Shown one piece after another: positions 1 through 11,935 of a DNA stretch of 64,000 nucleotides. Below the pieces are notes generated by a model. The model saw nothing but the letters and a program-made list of their open reading frames with translations. It was not told where the DNA came from and ran no database searches. The stretch comes from Viscum album (Eukaryota; Streptophyta; Magnoliopsida; Santalales; Viscaceae), in assembly GCA_963277665.1 (NCBI GenBank), contig OY728163.1, forward strand, positions 1,903,344,644-1,903,408,643, given 5' to 3'. Position 1 is the stretch's first letter. Each line of letters begins with the position of its first letter. The position numbers and the translations under genes are program-made.

Positions 1-876
1 TTATACAAGCCTTCCCAATGCTACTGAGAAGGAATCCTAGAAGGAAACACAATAAGTGTTTTTATTAGTCTCAACTAATTATATTTGAATTTAATTATTA
101 AAATAAATATTATTCTCAATACTGAAGAATAATTTTATTCATGTTTTATCTATTGAAAATATTTATTGATTAATAAATTATTTAAATAAATATTTATTCT
201 GGTATTAAATAAATTTCAAATAGTTTGAATAGACTAAGACCACATCTAGTGATAAATATTAATTTATCAGCTGATAAAATAATATTTGTTATTATGCAAG
301 TTAGCATGCACATCATAAAATAATAATAATAATATTATTATTATTTGGAATGGTTTTAATAAAGGTTATAATATTAATTAGGGTTAAGTGCACAATTAAA
401 TAATATATTGACCTAAACCCTAGCTATATAAATAAAATGTTTTATCTATTATGTAGTGTTAATATAAAATTGATAATTGAGAGTTATTCCACAGAACAGA
501 ATTCTCTCTCAAAATTTCCTCCTCTCCTCCTCTCAATAATTAAAACAATTACTTCAAGCTTGAAGGACTATATAGTGATCCTATAAAAATATTCAAGACA
601 ATTTATTCCCCACACTATCAATAAAAAAATCTGTGTCATTCGGAGATCAGAGGAGCATGTTTGAATCACCGCTAGAGGGATTCAAACATTGATCCTCTTA
701 AAATAACAAAGGAAATATAAAAACCTATTTTTGGAAGATAAAAACATCAATTATTAAAGTATCAAAAGTTGAGGTAATTAATTTTTTCAGTTTAAAATAA
801 ATTAATTATAAATTTAACATGTATGGTCCTCTATTGGGGTTTCAAGAAACACTAAATTAAAAAAATTAATTTAACA
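1..876 (+). repeat. 5' LTR of copia A
   Basis: It matches the split 3' LTR along its length. The match runs from the stretch near base 20 (near 8053 in the other copy), through the Ttatattgaattt-type AT-rich part, to the shared end around CTATTGGGGTTTCAAGAAAC (bases 832-851 and 20742-20761). The LTR is taken to end at CA, base 876. The start is uncertain because it coincides with the window edge. An (TAA)n(TTA)n palindrome sits at 319-346. No clean tRNA-Met primer site is visible after base 876. Confidence 0.7.
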
Positions 877-3329
877 CCCACCAATTGTACTGACACTATT
901 CCTAGAACCTTTAAAGATGTATTAGAGAATTCACTTTTCAATTTTATAATTATTTATTTCGTTTTTGATATATTTTTTCAATAGTGGTTATATTTTAATT
1001 TAAAAAACTATTCATTCTTTAATCATATTATTTAAATTAACATACATTGAATATTTTAATTTATTCATTCAATTTTAAACATTTCTTATGTCTTAAAATA
1101 AATAAATAATGACTAGATATTCCATTCAGATGTGTCAAGGAATTTTTCTAGGTATCATAAAATTACACCATTTTTAGCCATAATACACATCGGGTACTCA
1201 AGTGCACTACACAAGGCAATATCATGGGATACATAACACAAAGAGTAGTAATTACAAGCATTGTATTTATTAAAAATCACGTGTAGACTTGGTAAACCTA
1301 GAACATGACACATAAGATTACATGATGTTTATTTAGTGTACACATCTTTTAGTCTACATGGTTTAGTGAAAAAATTATCAAAACCACTGTCGTCAGATAC
1401 ACGGTCAAAACCACATGATACTGATATCTTGGATCATTAATGAAGTATATTACATGTATCCAGTATACAAGGAGTTTATTTTACTAATAATCACTTCAAA
1501 AATACAGGTTGAGTTGCTAAGTGAGTTATAAAGACAAAACAATGAGAGAAACACAGTGTATAGTTGGATTGTTCTTGTTGTGTAATCTCGTCTATGATGA
1601 ACATGTCGAGTTTTTGAGATGGTTTCATAGACACATCGAAAGAAAAAAACACATCATGTAGTTTTTTATTATATGCCTTGTAGTTCTACTGAGGAATGTG
1701 CCAAAGCCCTAGTCTTGTACCCTGGAAACAAGGAAACCGAGATACATGGAATGTAGTTGGAAAGTACACACTGTGTCATCTCACAATAAAGGATAGAATT
1801 AAAATTACATGAGATTGCTAATTTCAGCATGAGAACATTATTATATTGACTGCATACTATTTTTTCTCACAATTTAATAATGGTTTTAAATAATTTTAAA
1901 TTATTAACTAATTTATTATAGTAATATATAATTATTGGTTCTTCCATTTTTTTCCCATGAATGCATTTATGGTGGGTATCTCTAAGAGTATTTATATAGT
2001 CATTAAGATTAAATAGAGTTAATTAATTTATTGATTAATTCAAGGGTATTTATATTAATAATACACAATGATTATGAAATGAATTTTTATTGTTTTTAAT
2101 TTTTTATATTTGTTACATGTATGACTATTCATGATCTTAAAAAATACAAATTTATAAATTTTTTGTTTTAATTTAATTAATTAAAATGATTTTAAATTAT
2201 TTAATATTAAATTAAATTTGATGGCCTAAAATTTATCCCTACCTCAATTATTATTTAGTACATACATGTCCAAGGTTATTTATTTCATTCCTCTTAACCA
2301 ATCCATTGATTCCCCTCACTTGCATGTGAGTTATAATTATATGTAATTAATAAAGTATCACAAGGCTTATAGAGGTGGTTTAAGATTGAACTATTACTAT
2401 TCCATCCCAGATGATAAACAAGTGGATCGGTGGAATACTACAACTCATGAAAATACTAGGAAAAGAAGTTATTCCCCTTTTTCATATGTTGATTTATTGT
2501 CCGCACAATAAATCAAATGCTATATTTTCTCAGGATCGGATCATTTATTTATTCATGTTTATGCATTATTTAATTTATGGTTTCCTAACTATGATCACTT
2601 AAATAAATAAATTAATTTGCAAAAAATAGAATTTAAATAAATTGATGATGTGTAAATGTTTTATCCAAAATGGTTAATTAGTTAAGTATAATACACCTAA
2701 TATTAACATGTCATGTAAAGGATAAAATATGATAAAATTTATGAATAATAAATTAAAATCCATAAACTAAATATTAAGTCAAGCATGGAATTTCATTACT
2801 TAATTAGGAATCAAATCCTTAGAACTATGTGTTTGACCAACCCTCATTAGTATGCTTACTTTTAACATGAAGTTCATATGAAGTTTATGGGTTGAATTAA
2901 ACATCTTACATCAAGATAATTATCACTTATTAAACGTGATGTAACTTAAAGTAAATTTTTGGGGAAATCCAAGTCAATATTTTAGGATTGAGATTCCACT
3001 CAATGGATAAAGGTGTTGCAATCCCACAATTGGAAAATACATGCCTACCAAAATACCTTCACATAGCATGAAAAAACCTCTATTGTGTTATGTAATGGTT
3101 TTTATGGATCATTTCCTCTAGAATTTTCTATAAACATGAAATTAATAGTTCAATGGGGAGGTATATTGGTACTTGATAAAATATTGATAGATTTAGTGAA
3201 CTTAATTTTATTATTTCTAACATAGTTTGTAATCAAACAATGTACTAAAACTATTCTTATTTTTAATTTTACAAATTTTAATGCTCATAATCTACAAAAT
3301 ACCTAAGATATATAATGAGGAAATTTAAT
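877..3329. other. Interior of copia A before gag; no gene recognised
   Basis: This is about 2.4 kb of AT-rich DNA between the 5' LTR and the first recognisable gag sequence. A copia leader is normally much shorter, so part of this may be another insertion that has decayed. The short open frame at 2411-2602 (63 codons) matches nothing I know and has no supporting context. No PBS, LTR pair or transposon ends could be made out. Confidence 0.5.
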
Positions 3330-4094
3330 ATCATCCCAAATAGCAACATATAAGAGTGGTTCAGATTCCATTTGGTTGTGCTGCACCAGGAATGGAAATA
3401 TTAAATGATAGAATCATTAATTCCTTATCAACCTATAAATGAGGTGAGTGATGAAGAGTTCCTTATCTATGAAAAAAACTTGAATAATGTAGTAAAAATT
3501 TAATGTTTGATGATATAATCTATTTTTAGTGAAATCATGAAGTCATATGAAAACATGGATTCTTATAGTATTAACAAGTATCTCCAAGTTTTATATTATG
3601 ATAGAGTAAGAAAAGAAATGTTTGAGATATCCAATACACTCTTTTATAGTAATACTGTGGGGGGGGGGAGTTCCAACTAGGCTTCTTGTAGTTAATATCA
3701 TTACGTACATTGAGCGTATAGATGTTCTAGGGTTGAAAATACTTTAATAATTGTGCACAAATATCATTCTTGCATCAGTCCCTAGAGCTTCTCCAGTTTT
3801 GTTTGTTAATTTTAAAATAAAAAATATTGATAATCCTCTTCAAGATCTTCTCACTCTTGTTCACTAAGTACATAAGTAGATGAAGAGGTAAAATATTACA
3901 GTCCTTATGGTGGATAAATTGAAAGGGAAATAGAAGATATCTAGTCCCAAATATTCTTCATTCTCTTCTAATAAGACAAATGTCTAAGGGAAATAAATGG
4001 AGTGAGATAATATTTGTTTCTCACGTGTGAATAAGTTCTACTAGAATAAAAATTTCACCCAATCTAAGAAGGAAGGGGGATTTCAAGTGTTTTT
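3330..4094 (+). pseudogene. Copia A gag relic
   Basis: Broken frames here read like the UBN2-type Gag of plant copia elements. Around 3531-3650 a stretch in the style 'KSYENMDSY...RVRKEMFEISNTLF' corresponds to the conserved helix before the 'F' block. At 3670-3870 comes 'YIERIDVLGLK' and then 'ASVPRASPVLFVNF', matching the 'LPEKYSQFVMNF' block of the family. A G9 tract at 3660-3668 may have caused a shift. Gag would form the particle that packages element RNA. Many stops and no zinc knuckle could be read, so this is a relic. Confidence 0.6.
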
Positions 4095-4560
4095 GTTATT
4101 GAGTACAGTTTATCTACTTTAAAAAATTGGGTATTAGATAGAACATGTGGTGCTAAATTATGTATTAAAATATAGGAACCATGTATATTCAAAAATATTT
4201 AATGAGGGGAGGTATATCTACGTACTTCCAATGGATCCAAACTAGCTATTGTGGATATCAGGGACTATCACATTACATTGAAAATGAGAATGATTTTGGT
4301 TTTAAAGAATTGTTATTTTATACCATATGTTACCAAAAATAATTCTTTATATATCTAGATTTGATACATATGGGTTTATTTTCATGTCAGGAATAATTGT
4401 TTCTTGTTTTATAAATATATAAATTTTATGGTAAGGCACATTTAAATAATAACCTTTAAGTATTGGATTATACAAACCAAGTAATTGAAATCGATAACAA
4501 AAATAATTCACATGAATCATATCACACCCCAATTTCGAATCACTAGTTTGGTCATATAAA
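4095..4560 (+). pseudogene. Copia A protease and pre-integrase relic
   Basis: The frame near 4115-4160 reads 'STLKNWVLDRTCGAKLC', which matches the copia protease site 'WVLDTGCGAHIC'; the D-T-G triad is damaged. The frame continues with 'TSNGSKLAIVDIRDYHITL' and 'LKNCYFIPYVTKN', the usual spacing of the block leading to the GAG pre-integrase domain. The next block, 'VRNNCFLFYK', fits the same family. Aspartic protease would cut the Gag-Pol polyprotein. Stops interrupt the reading, and the strand agrees with the downstream integrase and reverse transcriptase. Confidence 0.7.
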
Positions 4561-5590
4561 GTAAAATAATTTTACAAAATTAAATCAAGGTCTTTGTTTA
4601 GAACCTTTTAAACTAAAACCACTTGGTTTATTTCATGTAAGCTTAGACGGAAAAATGTTAAAATCCCCATTTAGTTGAAAAGGTGAAAGGGCCAGATAGC
4701 TTCTGGAATTAGTTCACATTGACGAGTGTGGACCATCTCATATTGAAGTAAGGGGTTAGAAAATCATACAACATAAATTTTAATGAAGATTTTATTATTT
4801 ATGGATATGTCTACTTGATGAGGTACAAGTCAAATTACATTGAGAGATTCATGGAATACAATAATGAAGTTTAGAACCATCTGGGTAAGAATATTAAGAG
4901 ATTATTCTTAAATCGTGTTGGAGAATATTATAATCAAGATTTCATTAATTATTTATGGGAGTTGGGATTCTATTACAACTCATTCATCCTAATACACCTC
5001 AGTGAAATGGTGTAAGTGAAATTAGGAACTACACTTTGTATATAGTGATATCAATAATGAGTCATGTGATTATTCCACTATCCTTTTAAAGATATTCATT
5101 TTAAACATCAACACAAATACTAAACTAAGTGAAAACTAAAATAGTATATGGTATCCCATACTAATTGTGGAATATAAAGAGACCCTTGTTTACATACTTA
5201 TATGTTTGTGTGTGTGGTTTAAAATAATTTTTTAAGGCCTCTTTTAGTAACAAACATTCAAATCAAGGAACAAAGTGTACCTTTATAGGTTACACCATGG
5301 AAACAAGAGGATACATCATATAATACCCCTAATAGAAAAGGTAATAGTGGAATTAAATTCTATATTACTTGAGAGGGATCACATATCTAAAAGAAATAGT
5401 GGGAGTGATATATAATTCAATTAATTCTATGATCAAGGTACACAAGAGTTGGAATAGAAACATATTCAAAAAAGAAACATCAAAGAAGACTATGTTTCAG
5501 AGACACAAGTATTGTATAGAAGTAAAATATAGGTTGGAGAACCAAAATTTTATGGATTTCTAGTTACTATGTATGGTGAATCTATATTAT
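4561..5590 (+). pseudogene. Copia A integrase relic
   Basis: The zinc-binding region is seen as 'LKPLGLFHVSLDGKMLKSPF' near 4610-4670, matching the 'C-x2-C...GKMTKRPF' part of the family with the cysteines lost. The catalytic core begins 'LVHIDECGP' near 4710-4735, where the family has 'LIHTDVCGP'. It continues with 'GYVYLMRYKS' near 4806-4830 and 'NRVGEYYNQDF' near 4915-4945, which corresponds to 'DRGGEYLS'. Further on, 'METRGYIIY' and 'ISKRN' near 5297-5400 fit the C-terminal region. Integrase would insert the cDNA into host DNA. Stops and substitutions make this copy inactive. Confidence 0.75.
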
Positions 5591-6300
5591 TTGATAATAA
5601 TTATCCTATAACCTATAATGAAGCTATAATTAGAACAAATATTTCCAAGTGGATATATTCCATGAACTTTGAAATGGATTCAATATACTAAAACCATTTT
5701 TAAATTTTGGTAAATGGTATAATTTATGTAAAGACCTTGGTTATAAATGGGCATTCAATAAGAAACTAGAAATTGATGTAAAATTATATACCTATAAGAC
5801 AAGACTTGTTAAAAATTAATTTAAATTATGTCAAAGAATATATTATGAAAAAAAACATTTCACCAGTTTCAATATTGAAATCCATAATAATTCTACCCAC
5901 CATTACAACCTTACATGACTATGAAATTTGGAAAATGGATATCAAAATATTCTTCCTTAATGGGAACCATCTGAAAGATGTCTATATGACCTAACCTAAA
6001 GTGTTTGTGACTCCATGGGATGCGAAAATTGATATGGAAGTTGTAAAAATCCATTTATGGATTAAACCATGTATATATGTCATGGAACATTTGATTTGTT
6101 AAGGACAAAACATAATTTGGTTTTATAAAGAATAAATTTCATCCTTATTAAAAAAAGGTTTAGTGGGAGTACAATCATTTTCTTAATAGTATATATCAAG
6201 TAAATATTAATTATTAGAAACAAAATATTGGTCATGCACTCCATTAAATCCTGGTTGAATAAATGATTCTCCATGAATGAAATAGGTAAAGAAACACACA
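5591..6300 (+). pseudogene. Copia A reverse transcriptase relic
   Basis: Upstream, 'YNEAIIRTNISKWIYSMNFE' near 5610-5670 matches the entry block 'YQEAVxxxDSxKWxEAMNxE'. A 62-codon open stretch at 5806-5994 contains 'PVSILKSIIIL', 'HDYEIWKMDIK' and 'FFLNGNHLKDVYMT', clear matches to the copia RVT_2 domain ('DYEIWQMDVKTAFLNG'). The first catalytic aspartate (in the MDIK block) is kept. The YVDD region downstream, near 6100-6300, is too decayed to read. The family copies element RNA into DNA. The frame is interrupted on both sides, so this is a pseudogene. Confidence 0.85.
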
Positions 6301-6479
6301 TTCTTTGATCAGGATCTATTATGATATATCTAAGATATTACTCAGCCTAAGTCAAGGTATATATATTTAAAAGATATTAATGATGTTTTGTATAGATCAA
6401 TCTAATGGTGAATTGTTGTCAATTTCACATGGAATTCATGAATTAAGAAAATGTGTCCTCAGACACAAGAGAAAATACC

Positions 6480-7095
6480 ATGAATGGAAAGGATTCTATT
6501 CACATCAATGATTGGATCAATCATGTACGCTATGGTATTTACTAGGCTAGATGTTTCTTACACCTTATGTAATGTAGAATGATATTGGGGTGACGCATGT
6601 GACTTCCATTAGATTCTAGTCAAGATGTTGTTTAAGTATCATATGAATACTAATGATTTGGTCCTCGTCTATGGAATATTTGAGGAAATAGTAATCATAA
6701 GATATGAATATACTAGTTTCCAAAAAGTTTAAAGATGATATAAAATAACAAATTGGATACGTCTTCAGTTTAAATGGACATTTTTGTATTTGGAAGAGAT
6801 AAAATCATGTTGTGGTCACATATTCTACAATAGAGTCTGAGGATATTTTATCTTATGAGGATGGTAAATAAGAATTTTGGGTACAAAACATTATCCAATA
6901 GTATGTAATTTTACAAATCAGAAAAGATCATATCAAACTCGATTTTGAAAATACTATAGTGGTGTCCCTTTCCAAGGATACAAGGTCGCATCAATGAAAG
7001 AAGCATATACTTTAGAAGTATCATCTCTTAAGTAATTTTTCATAGAGATTTGAGGTTTTATTGAGAAAAAACTACATGGAAGACAACATGTAGGA
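6480..7095 (+). pseudogene. Copia A RNase H relic
   Basis: Near 6505-6560 the sequence reads 'SMIGSIMYAMVFTRLDVSYT', the copia block 'GSLMYAMVCTRPDISYA'. Near 6750-6850 it reads 'GYVFSLNGHFCIWKR' and 'VVVTYSTIESE', matching 'GYVFTLNGGAVSWKSxKQ' and 'VADSTTEAEY'. At 6960-7020 a frame giving 'KDTRSHQ' matches the 'KNPxxHxRxKHI' block near the end of pol. RNase H would remove template RNA during cDNA synthesis. The order and strand agree with the rest of copia A. Confidence 0.75.
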
Positions 7096-8039
7096 ACCCC
7101 TAACTAATTAATTGACTCAGTAAATCCATGATTATCATGTAAGTTCTAGAAGAATGAAAGTCATAAGTTGTTTGATCTAGTCCATGTCGGGTTTTTTTGA
7201 GTTTGTATCCAAAGATCATCTAATTATAATTTTATTACATGTATATTTTATGATTTTAATATTAATAAAAGATAATTTTACATATTTTTGATTCTTCTAT
7301 ATTAATTTAATTTACTAATGTATTAGGGCATCCATTGCATTGATAAGGTCATAAACATTTCCACTAATCATGAGAACCATAAAGTGTTATGACTATATTG
7401 TTAAATATATTTCTATGGTTTGATAACATACCATGATAGGACATATAATATGTTTAATATCATGTTTTATTACTCATAATAGGATTAACATTTTTCTCAT
7501 GAAGTTCATACTTTGAAATCTCCAAGATATAAGATTATGAGAACAAACATGCCATTGGTAATTACGCATGTTTTTCGTGAGTATGTGTAATGTTCCATAG
7601 ACTTGAAATTTTTCATTGATTCATTTAATGAATTGAACAAATATATTTACTGACAAAAACCATAATTCCATATATTGGCATGAAGTATGGTAAATTGGGA
7701 TTATTATGACTAACATGTTATTAATGGACAAATTTAGGAAATATTTCTCCCTTCCAACATTATGAAATATTTTATCTTGTTCCTTTTATTGGAATAGAAT
7801 CATATATTTAAATTTCATGTCTATGGTGTAATGAAATTTTTATTTAAGATGTTCAAAGAAATATATATAATTTTTATAGTTTTATTACCCATATGTTCAA
7901 TTTTCATGATGAGATATTAAGACAAATGGATTATATTACACAACGATCATTCATAAGTGGTTATCGACATTTTTATACTAATTTCTTTTAATTGGGTTCC
8001 TTAACCCATTACTAGACTAAAATATTAAACTTTATGAAA
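7096..8039. other. Copia A 3' interior, non-coding
   Basis: About 0.9 kb of AT-rich DNA lies between the end of pol and the 3' LTR. No frame was recognised and no clear polypurine tract is left before the LTR. Confidence 0.45.
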
Positions 8040-8647
8040 TCCTATCTATTTACAATGAGAAATAATCCTATAGGTTCACATGCTAAGTATTTTTTTAAAT
8101 CTTAATTAAACTCTATTTGAATTTAACAATTAGAATAAATATTATTCTAAAGATCGAGTAATAATTTTTATCAATTTTTATCGATCATAAATATTAATTG
8201 ATGAACCAAATATTTAATAAAATATTAATTCAGGTATTTAAAAACTTTTGAGGAGTTTTATCATACCAATACCATGTCTGGTGATAAATATTAATATAGA
8301 ATCTCATAATATAATATTTATTATTCCTTAAGTTAGCGTGTGTTCCATAAAATAACATTACTATTATTATTGTGTGAAATGTGGTTTAATAATGATTATA
8401 ATATTATTTAAGGGCAGGCATGAAATTAAATAATATTTTATCCTAAACCATAGCTCCATAAATTGAAGGTTATGTCTATTATTTTGGATTACTTAAAATT
8501 GAGAATTGAGAATTGTTTCACATAATGGACTACTCCCTCAAATTTTCTTCCTTCACACATTTCAAGAATGAGAAGAAATCCTTCAATACCAAAGGATCAT
8601 AGACTGATCATGATGAATAATTCAAGAAGATTTATTTACAATTATAG
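8040..8647 (+). repeat. 3' LTR of copia A, first part
   Basis: It aligns with bases about 1-605 of the window. Shared landmarks include GAATTTAA(C/T)AATTAGAATAAAT-type sequence near 8115-8145, GTGATAAATATTAAT near 8281, and a decayed ATTATTATT tract near 8350. It stops abruptly at 8647, where element A was inserted. Bases 8643-8647 (TATAG) are the left copy of that element's target duplication. Confidence 0.75.
8643..8647. repeat. Target-site duplication of element A, left (TATAG)
   Basis: TATAG is repeated exactly at 20518-20522, directly outside the TG...CA ends of element A. A 5-bp duplication is what LTR-element integrases make. Confidence 0.9.
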
Positions 8648-9308
8648 TGTAAGAACCCGGTTTTTGATATGAAGGACTTTGGAATATTCTTGATGATATT
8701 CCAGAGCAGCGCCTTCAGACGGCATGCGATTCCGAGCCCCGGAGTGGCTGGAATTAATTTTTCAGTGTGTTCACACTAGAAATGCTAAATAAATGGGATA
8801 ACTCCTAAAAAGAGCTTCAGATCAGAGATCCGAGTGTACGGATGGGTCCGGAATGGGGTGTTTACCCTAGGAACGACATAAAACTTGTCGACGTGGGATG
8901 TTTGGACACCTCGCCCGCTTCTAGAACGTTAAACGGATTAAATAAATTAATTAATTCGTTTAATGGTGAAACTAGAGTATCTCTTAAATGGTCACTCGGA
9001 TTGGATAACCTAGGGCACCGTTGAGTTCGAAGCGTGCCATTTACCCTAGGAGGGGTATAAGTTTCGCGGGCGCGGGCCGTTTGTGAAAAATGGCTCCAGG
9101 GGCGTTTTTGTAATTTAATGGCTTCAGACGTTAAATTATATAACTTTTTAACGGGGTCTCGGATTAAAATTTTGAGACCACCGTTGTGCTTGAGAGGTGG
9201 TTTTTACCCTAGGGTAGGTTTAATATTGACCCCTCCAAGAGTTTCGGGTGCGGGTTAATTTGAAGGATTAAATTAATTAAAGCTTTTTAATTAATTTCTT
9301 TATCTTCC

Positions 9309-9319
9309 TATTTAAACAT
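9309..9319 (+). promoter_or_regulatory. TATA-like box in 5' LTR of element A
   Basis: TATTTAAACAT lies about 660 bp into the LTR at the change from AT-rich U3 to a C/T-rich and then GC-rich stretch. A C13 run follows at 9322-9334. The same box is kept in the 3' LTR at 16329. The start of transcription would be about 30 bases further on. Function is inferred from position and sequence. Confidence 0.5.
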
Positions 9320-9889
9320 AACCCCCCCCCCCCCTCTCTCTTCCCCTTTGTTTACCTCCTGGAAGAAGAGCTCAACCAAGGAGAGCACCTCACTAATCCT
9401 CCTCTCCGAGCATTGCGGCGATGGCAGATCGTGCGGTGAAGCACTTGGCAAAGCCCAACAAGGTAGGCTTTGTTGCGTTCTATTTCTGCACACCCTTTGA
9501 ATTCGATTTTGTTCATTGAAATTCTGTTCAAGTTTCAAACGAATCCCTTATTTTCGTAGCACATATTCTGATCTTTCAAACTCATATTTCAGGTTTAAAA
9601 TTCGAGTATCGACATGCTTGTAGTTGTCCGCCGAAAACAGCGGGTTTCAAGGTGTTTTTCCGGTGTTTCAGGTGTTTTCTAGCGAGCAGGCCTGGCGGCG
9701 CGGCAAGGGACCAGGCGGAGGCGTCGGCCGGGCGGGCTGCGGCGTTCGGCAGCAGGGCGTCAGCGTGTTACGGGGTCGAGGCAGTCGGGAGCGCGGCTGA
9801 GCAGAGACGGCGTGGGCTGCCGGTGGAGCGAGACAGCGTCGACGCTGTCGGCGGCGAGGGGTGCCGGCCAGGCACGCGCGGCGGAGGAG

Positions 9890-10054
9890 CCCGAGTCCAG
9901 GCCTCGGGCGTGCTGGGGAAGCCAGGACCCATGCAATGCGGGTCCTGTTTGTTGTCAACGGAGACCGGCCTCTTGGCCGGTCTGCTGGGAGCGAGGACCC
10001 GCACAAGGCAGGTCCTGTTGGGTGACGACACGGGACCGGCCAACAGGCCGGTCC
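9890..10054 (+). repeat. String of five hairpins in 5' LTR of element A
   Basis: Successive inverted repeats lie at 9890-9908 (decayed), 9925-9945 (decayed), 9962-9983 (AGACCGGCC, loop TCTT, GGCCGGTCT: nine perfect pairs), 9994-10016 (one mismatch), and 10033-10054 (GGACCGGCC, loop AACA, GGCCGGTCC: nine perfect pairs). Differences from the 3' LTR copy are mainly CpG to TpG or CpA, so the ancestral stems were stronger. An A-rich run and a (TAA)n(TTA)n palindrome follow. The stretch probably lies in the transcribed R-U5 part, so the RNA would be strongly folded. Confidence 0.85.
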
Positions 10055-10089
10055 GTTTGTCAAAAAAAAATATAGAAAAAAATAAGTTT

Positions 10090-10090
<1 letters not shown>

Positions 10091-10131
<41 letters not shown>

Positions 10132-10132
10132 T
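10091..10132. repeat. (TAA)n(TTA)n palindromic microsatellite
   Basis: About six TAA units run directly into about nine TTA/ATT units, making a self-complementary AT tract able to fold on itself. The same arrangement is present in the 3' LTR at 17084-17123. Confidence 0.9.
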
Positions 10133-10509
10133 GGAAATGGTTTCTAAATATTAAATCATCCGCAGGGTGTCCGTATTGTGTGCCTTCTGTGGCAACGTGG
10201 AGCCCGTGTCAAGGCAGACTTTTTGAGATGGTTTCGGCAATTTTTAATTCCTGAAACGAGGGGTCTCGAGGCGCGACGCGTCTTTAAGTGGTTTGTCGTT
10301 TCTTCGACGGAACTTGTTTTGGACAGTGCGGATGCGTCCGACGTCCGTTTTGAGCACCGTCAGTGGCGTTGGGACCCTGGCATTGAGGCAGAGGTTTCCA
10401 GGGTGGTTTCAGGTGTTGAGGCCGAAGATGAGGCACAGGCCCCACGACCCGTCTTTTGAGCTGCGTGCAGCTTTTAGCGACTTTTTCCTCGGACGTCTGT
10501 TCGGGGCGT

Positions 10510-11112
10510 GCGAGCAGTCGATGTTGCGTGTTTTTTCGAGGGCATCACATTAGCGCAGTCTGCCCGCTGTAATTCCGCACGATGGTGCGGGCCCCGCGAG
10601 GGTCGTTTCGGGAGTTGACGGGGATTTCCAGCTTTATCACCGGCGACCGTTTGGGACAAGTGATTAGTCCACTTCGTGTACTTTTTCGAGAGGATCAAAA
10701 CGGTGTGATCCATTCATTGAGTTTCGGGACCAAGATGTGGGTCCCACATGGAACCTCTCGTGTGCGGTTTACCGGGATGCATCTTTTTCTCCAAATATCT
10801 GTTGCACTCAAGTGAGTAGTGCTTTTGACGTGTTTTCCCGAGGGAATCGCAATGGTGTGATGCGCCCAACTGTTTTCAGGGTCGAGGCTCGAGATCACGG
10901 GACGCCTTCCGGGCGTGAGGCGGTGTTGGCGACTTTTCCATCGGATATCCATTGGAGGCGAGTAAGTAGTCGATCTCACGTGTTTTTTCACGAGGATTGC
11001 AACGGTGTGATCTGTTTGGTTGTGCGGAGCCTCTTGCGCAATCTTGTTGAATATGGAAGCATGGAAGGTGCTCCAGTGGTGGTTCGCCCTACCATTTTTG
11101 TAGCGGACCCTT
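10510..11112 (+). repeat. Degenerate ~150-bp tandem repeats in 5' LTR of element A
   Basis: The anchor motif (GAGTAAGTAGTC-like, followed about 15 bases on by GTGTTTTTTCxCGAGG and then AACGGTGTGATC) recurs at 10510, 10660, 10812 and 10962, i.e. every 150-152 bp. Each anchor is preceded by a TTTTCCxxxGGATATCC-like block. The 3' LTR keeps the same period (17502, 17652, 17804, 17954). Identity between units is low, so the expansion is old. Confidence 0.7.
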
Positions 11113-11435
11113 GGCGTGTGATCGCGCACTCATGGGAGAGAGATGTGAATGGTTCACAAGATGTGGTTGGTCGTGCCTGGGCCTTTGTGGTTGAGTTGTT
11201 ACGTCACGTCTTCGTGTTGACGCTGGGTGCCATGTGCATGATAGCCTTTGGGGTAGAACGAGGTATACTCTGGGAGTGTACGAGAGCGCTTGTAGGTACG
11301 TGTGGTTGTTTGTAACGGAGGATGTTTGTGCGCTCAGTTGGGGTTGACTTGGGGCCAAACGTCATGTGGGCCCCACATGCGTGCCGTGATCTGCATTGCG
11401 TTCTGACCTCTCGCGATGTAGAGGGTCCCACTGCG

Positions 11436-11620
11436 GTCGTTTGTTTGACCATCAGGGTGGAGCTTTGCCCTGTCTTTGTGCTCGTTTGTTTGGCCAGTAC
11501 GGTGGAGTTTTCCCCTGGCTTTGTGCTCGTTTGTTTGGCCAGCAGGGTGGAGTTTCCCCTGGCCTGATGCTCTTTTTTCTGACCAGTAGGGTTGAGTGGT
11601 CTCCCCCTGGTCTTATTCTC
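11436..11620 (+). repeat. 45-bp tandem repeat in 5' LTR of element A
   Basis: About four copies of a 45-bp unit beginning CTCGTTTGTTTGGCCAGnA and containing GGTGGAGTTTTCCCCTGGC. The last copy is the most changed. The homologous array in the 3' LTR is at about 18427-18603. Confidence 0.8.
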
Positions 11621-11935
11621 GATGGTTTGGCTGGCAGAGATGGTTTGGTTCCTCTACTTCTTCAGCTGTGAGGGGTTTCAGTACTGTGCCCTTTCACCGG
11701 ACTGTGACATCGTCTGCGACTACGGGTGTTTGTAAAGCTTGGGTGTTTTCCCCACTTTCTCGGATGAGAACTCTCGGTCTTCTTCAACAGTGACTCAGCA
11801 GATGGGAGCGGGATAGCCTTGTGAGGCCTGGGGAGTTTCTCCCGTTTCTCTGTGTTCCCTGGTAGAGCTTGTGGTTTTGGTGTGACCAACACTTTATGTG
11901 GGCACCGATCCTCTACCCAAGAGGATGTTCCATCA

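Noticed and set aside
9652..10254. 200-codon open frame in the GC-rich part of element A's 5' LTR, with several overlapping antisense frames
   Set aside because: It covers hairpins and the TAA microsatellite (giving an isoleucine/leucine run), overlaps frames on the other strand, and is not kept open in the 3' LTR. GC-rich DNA has few stops.
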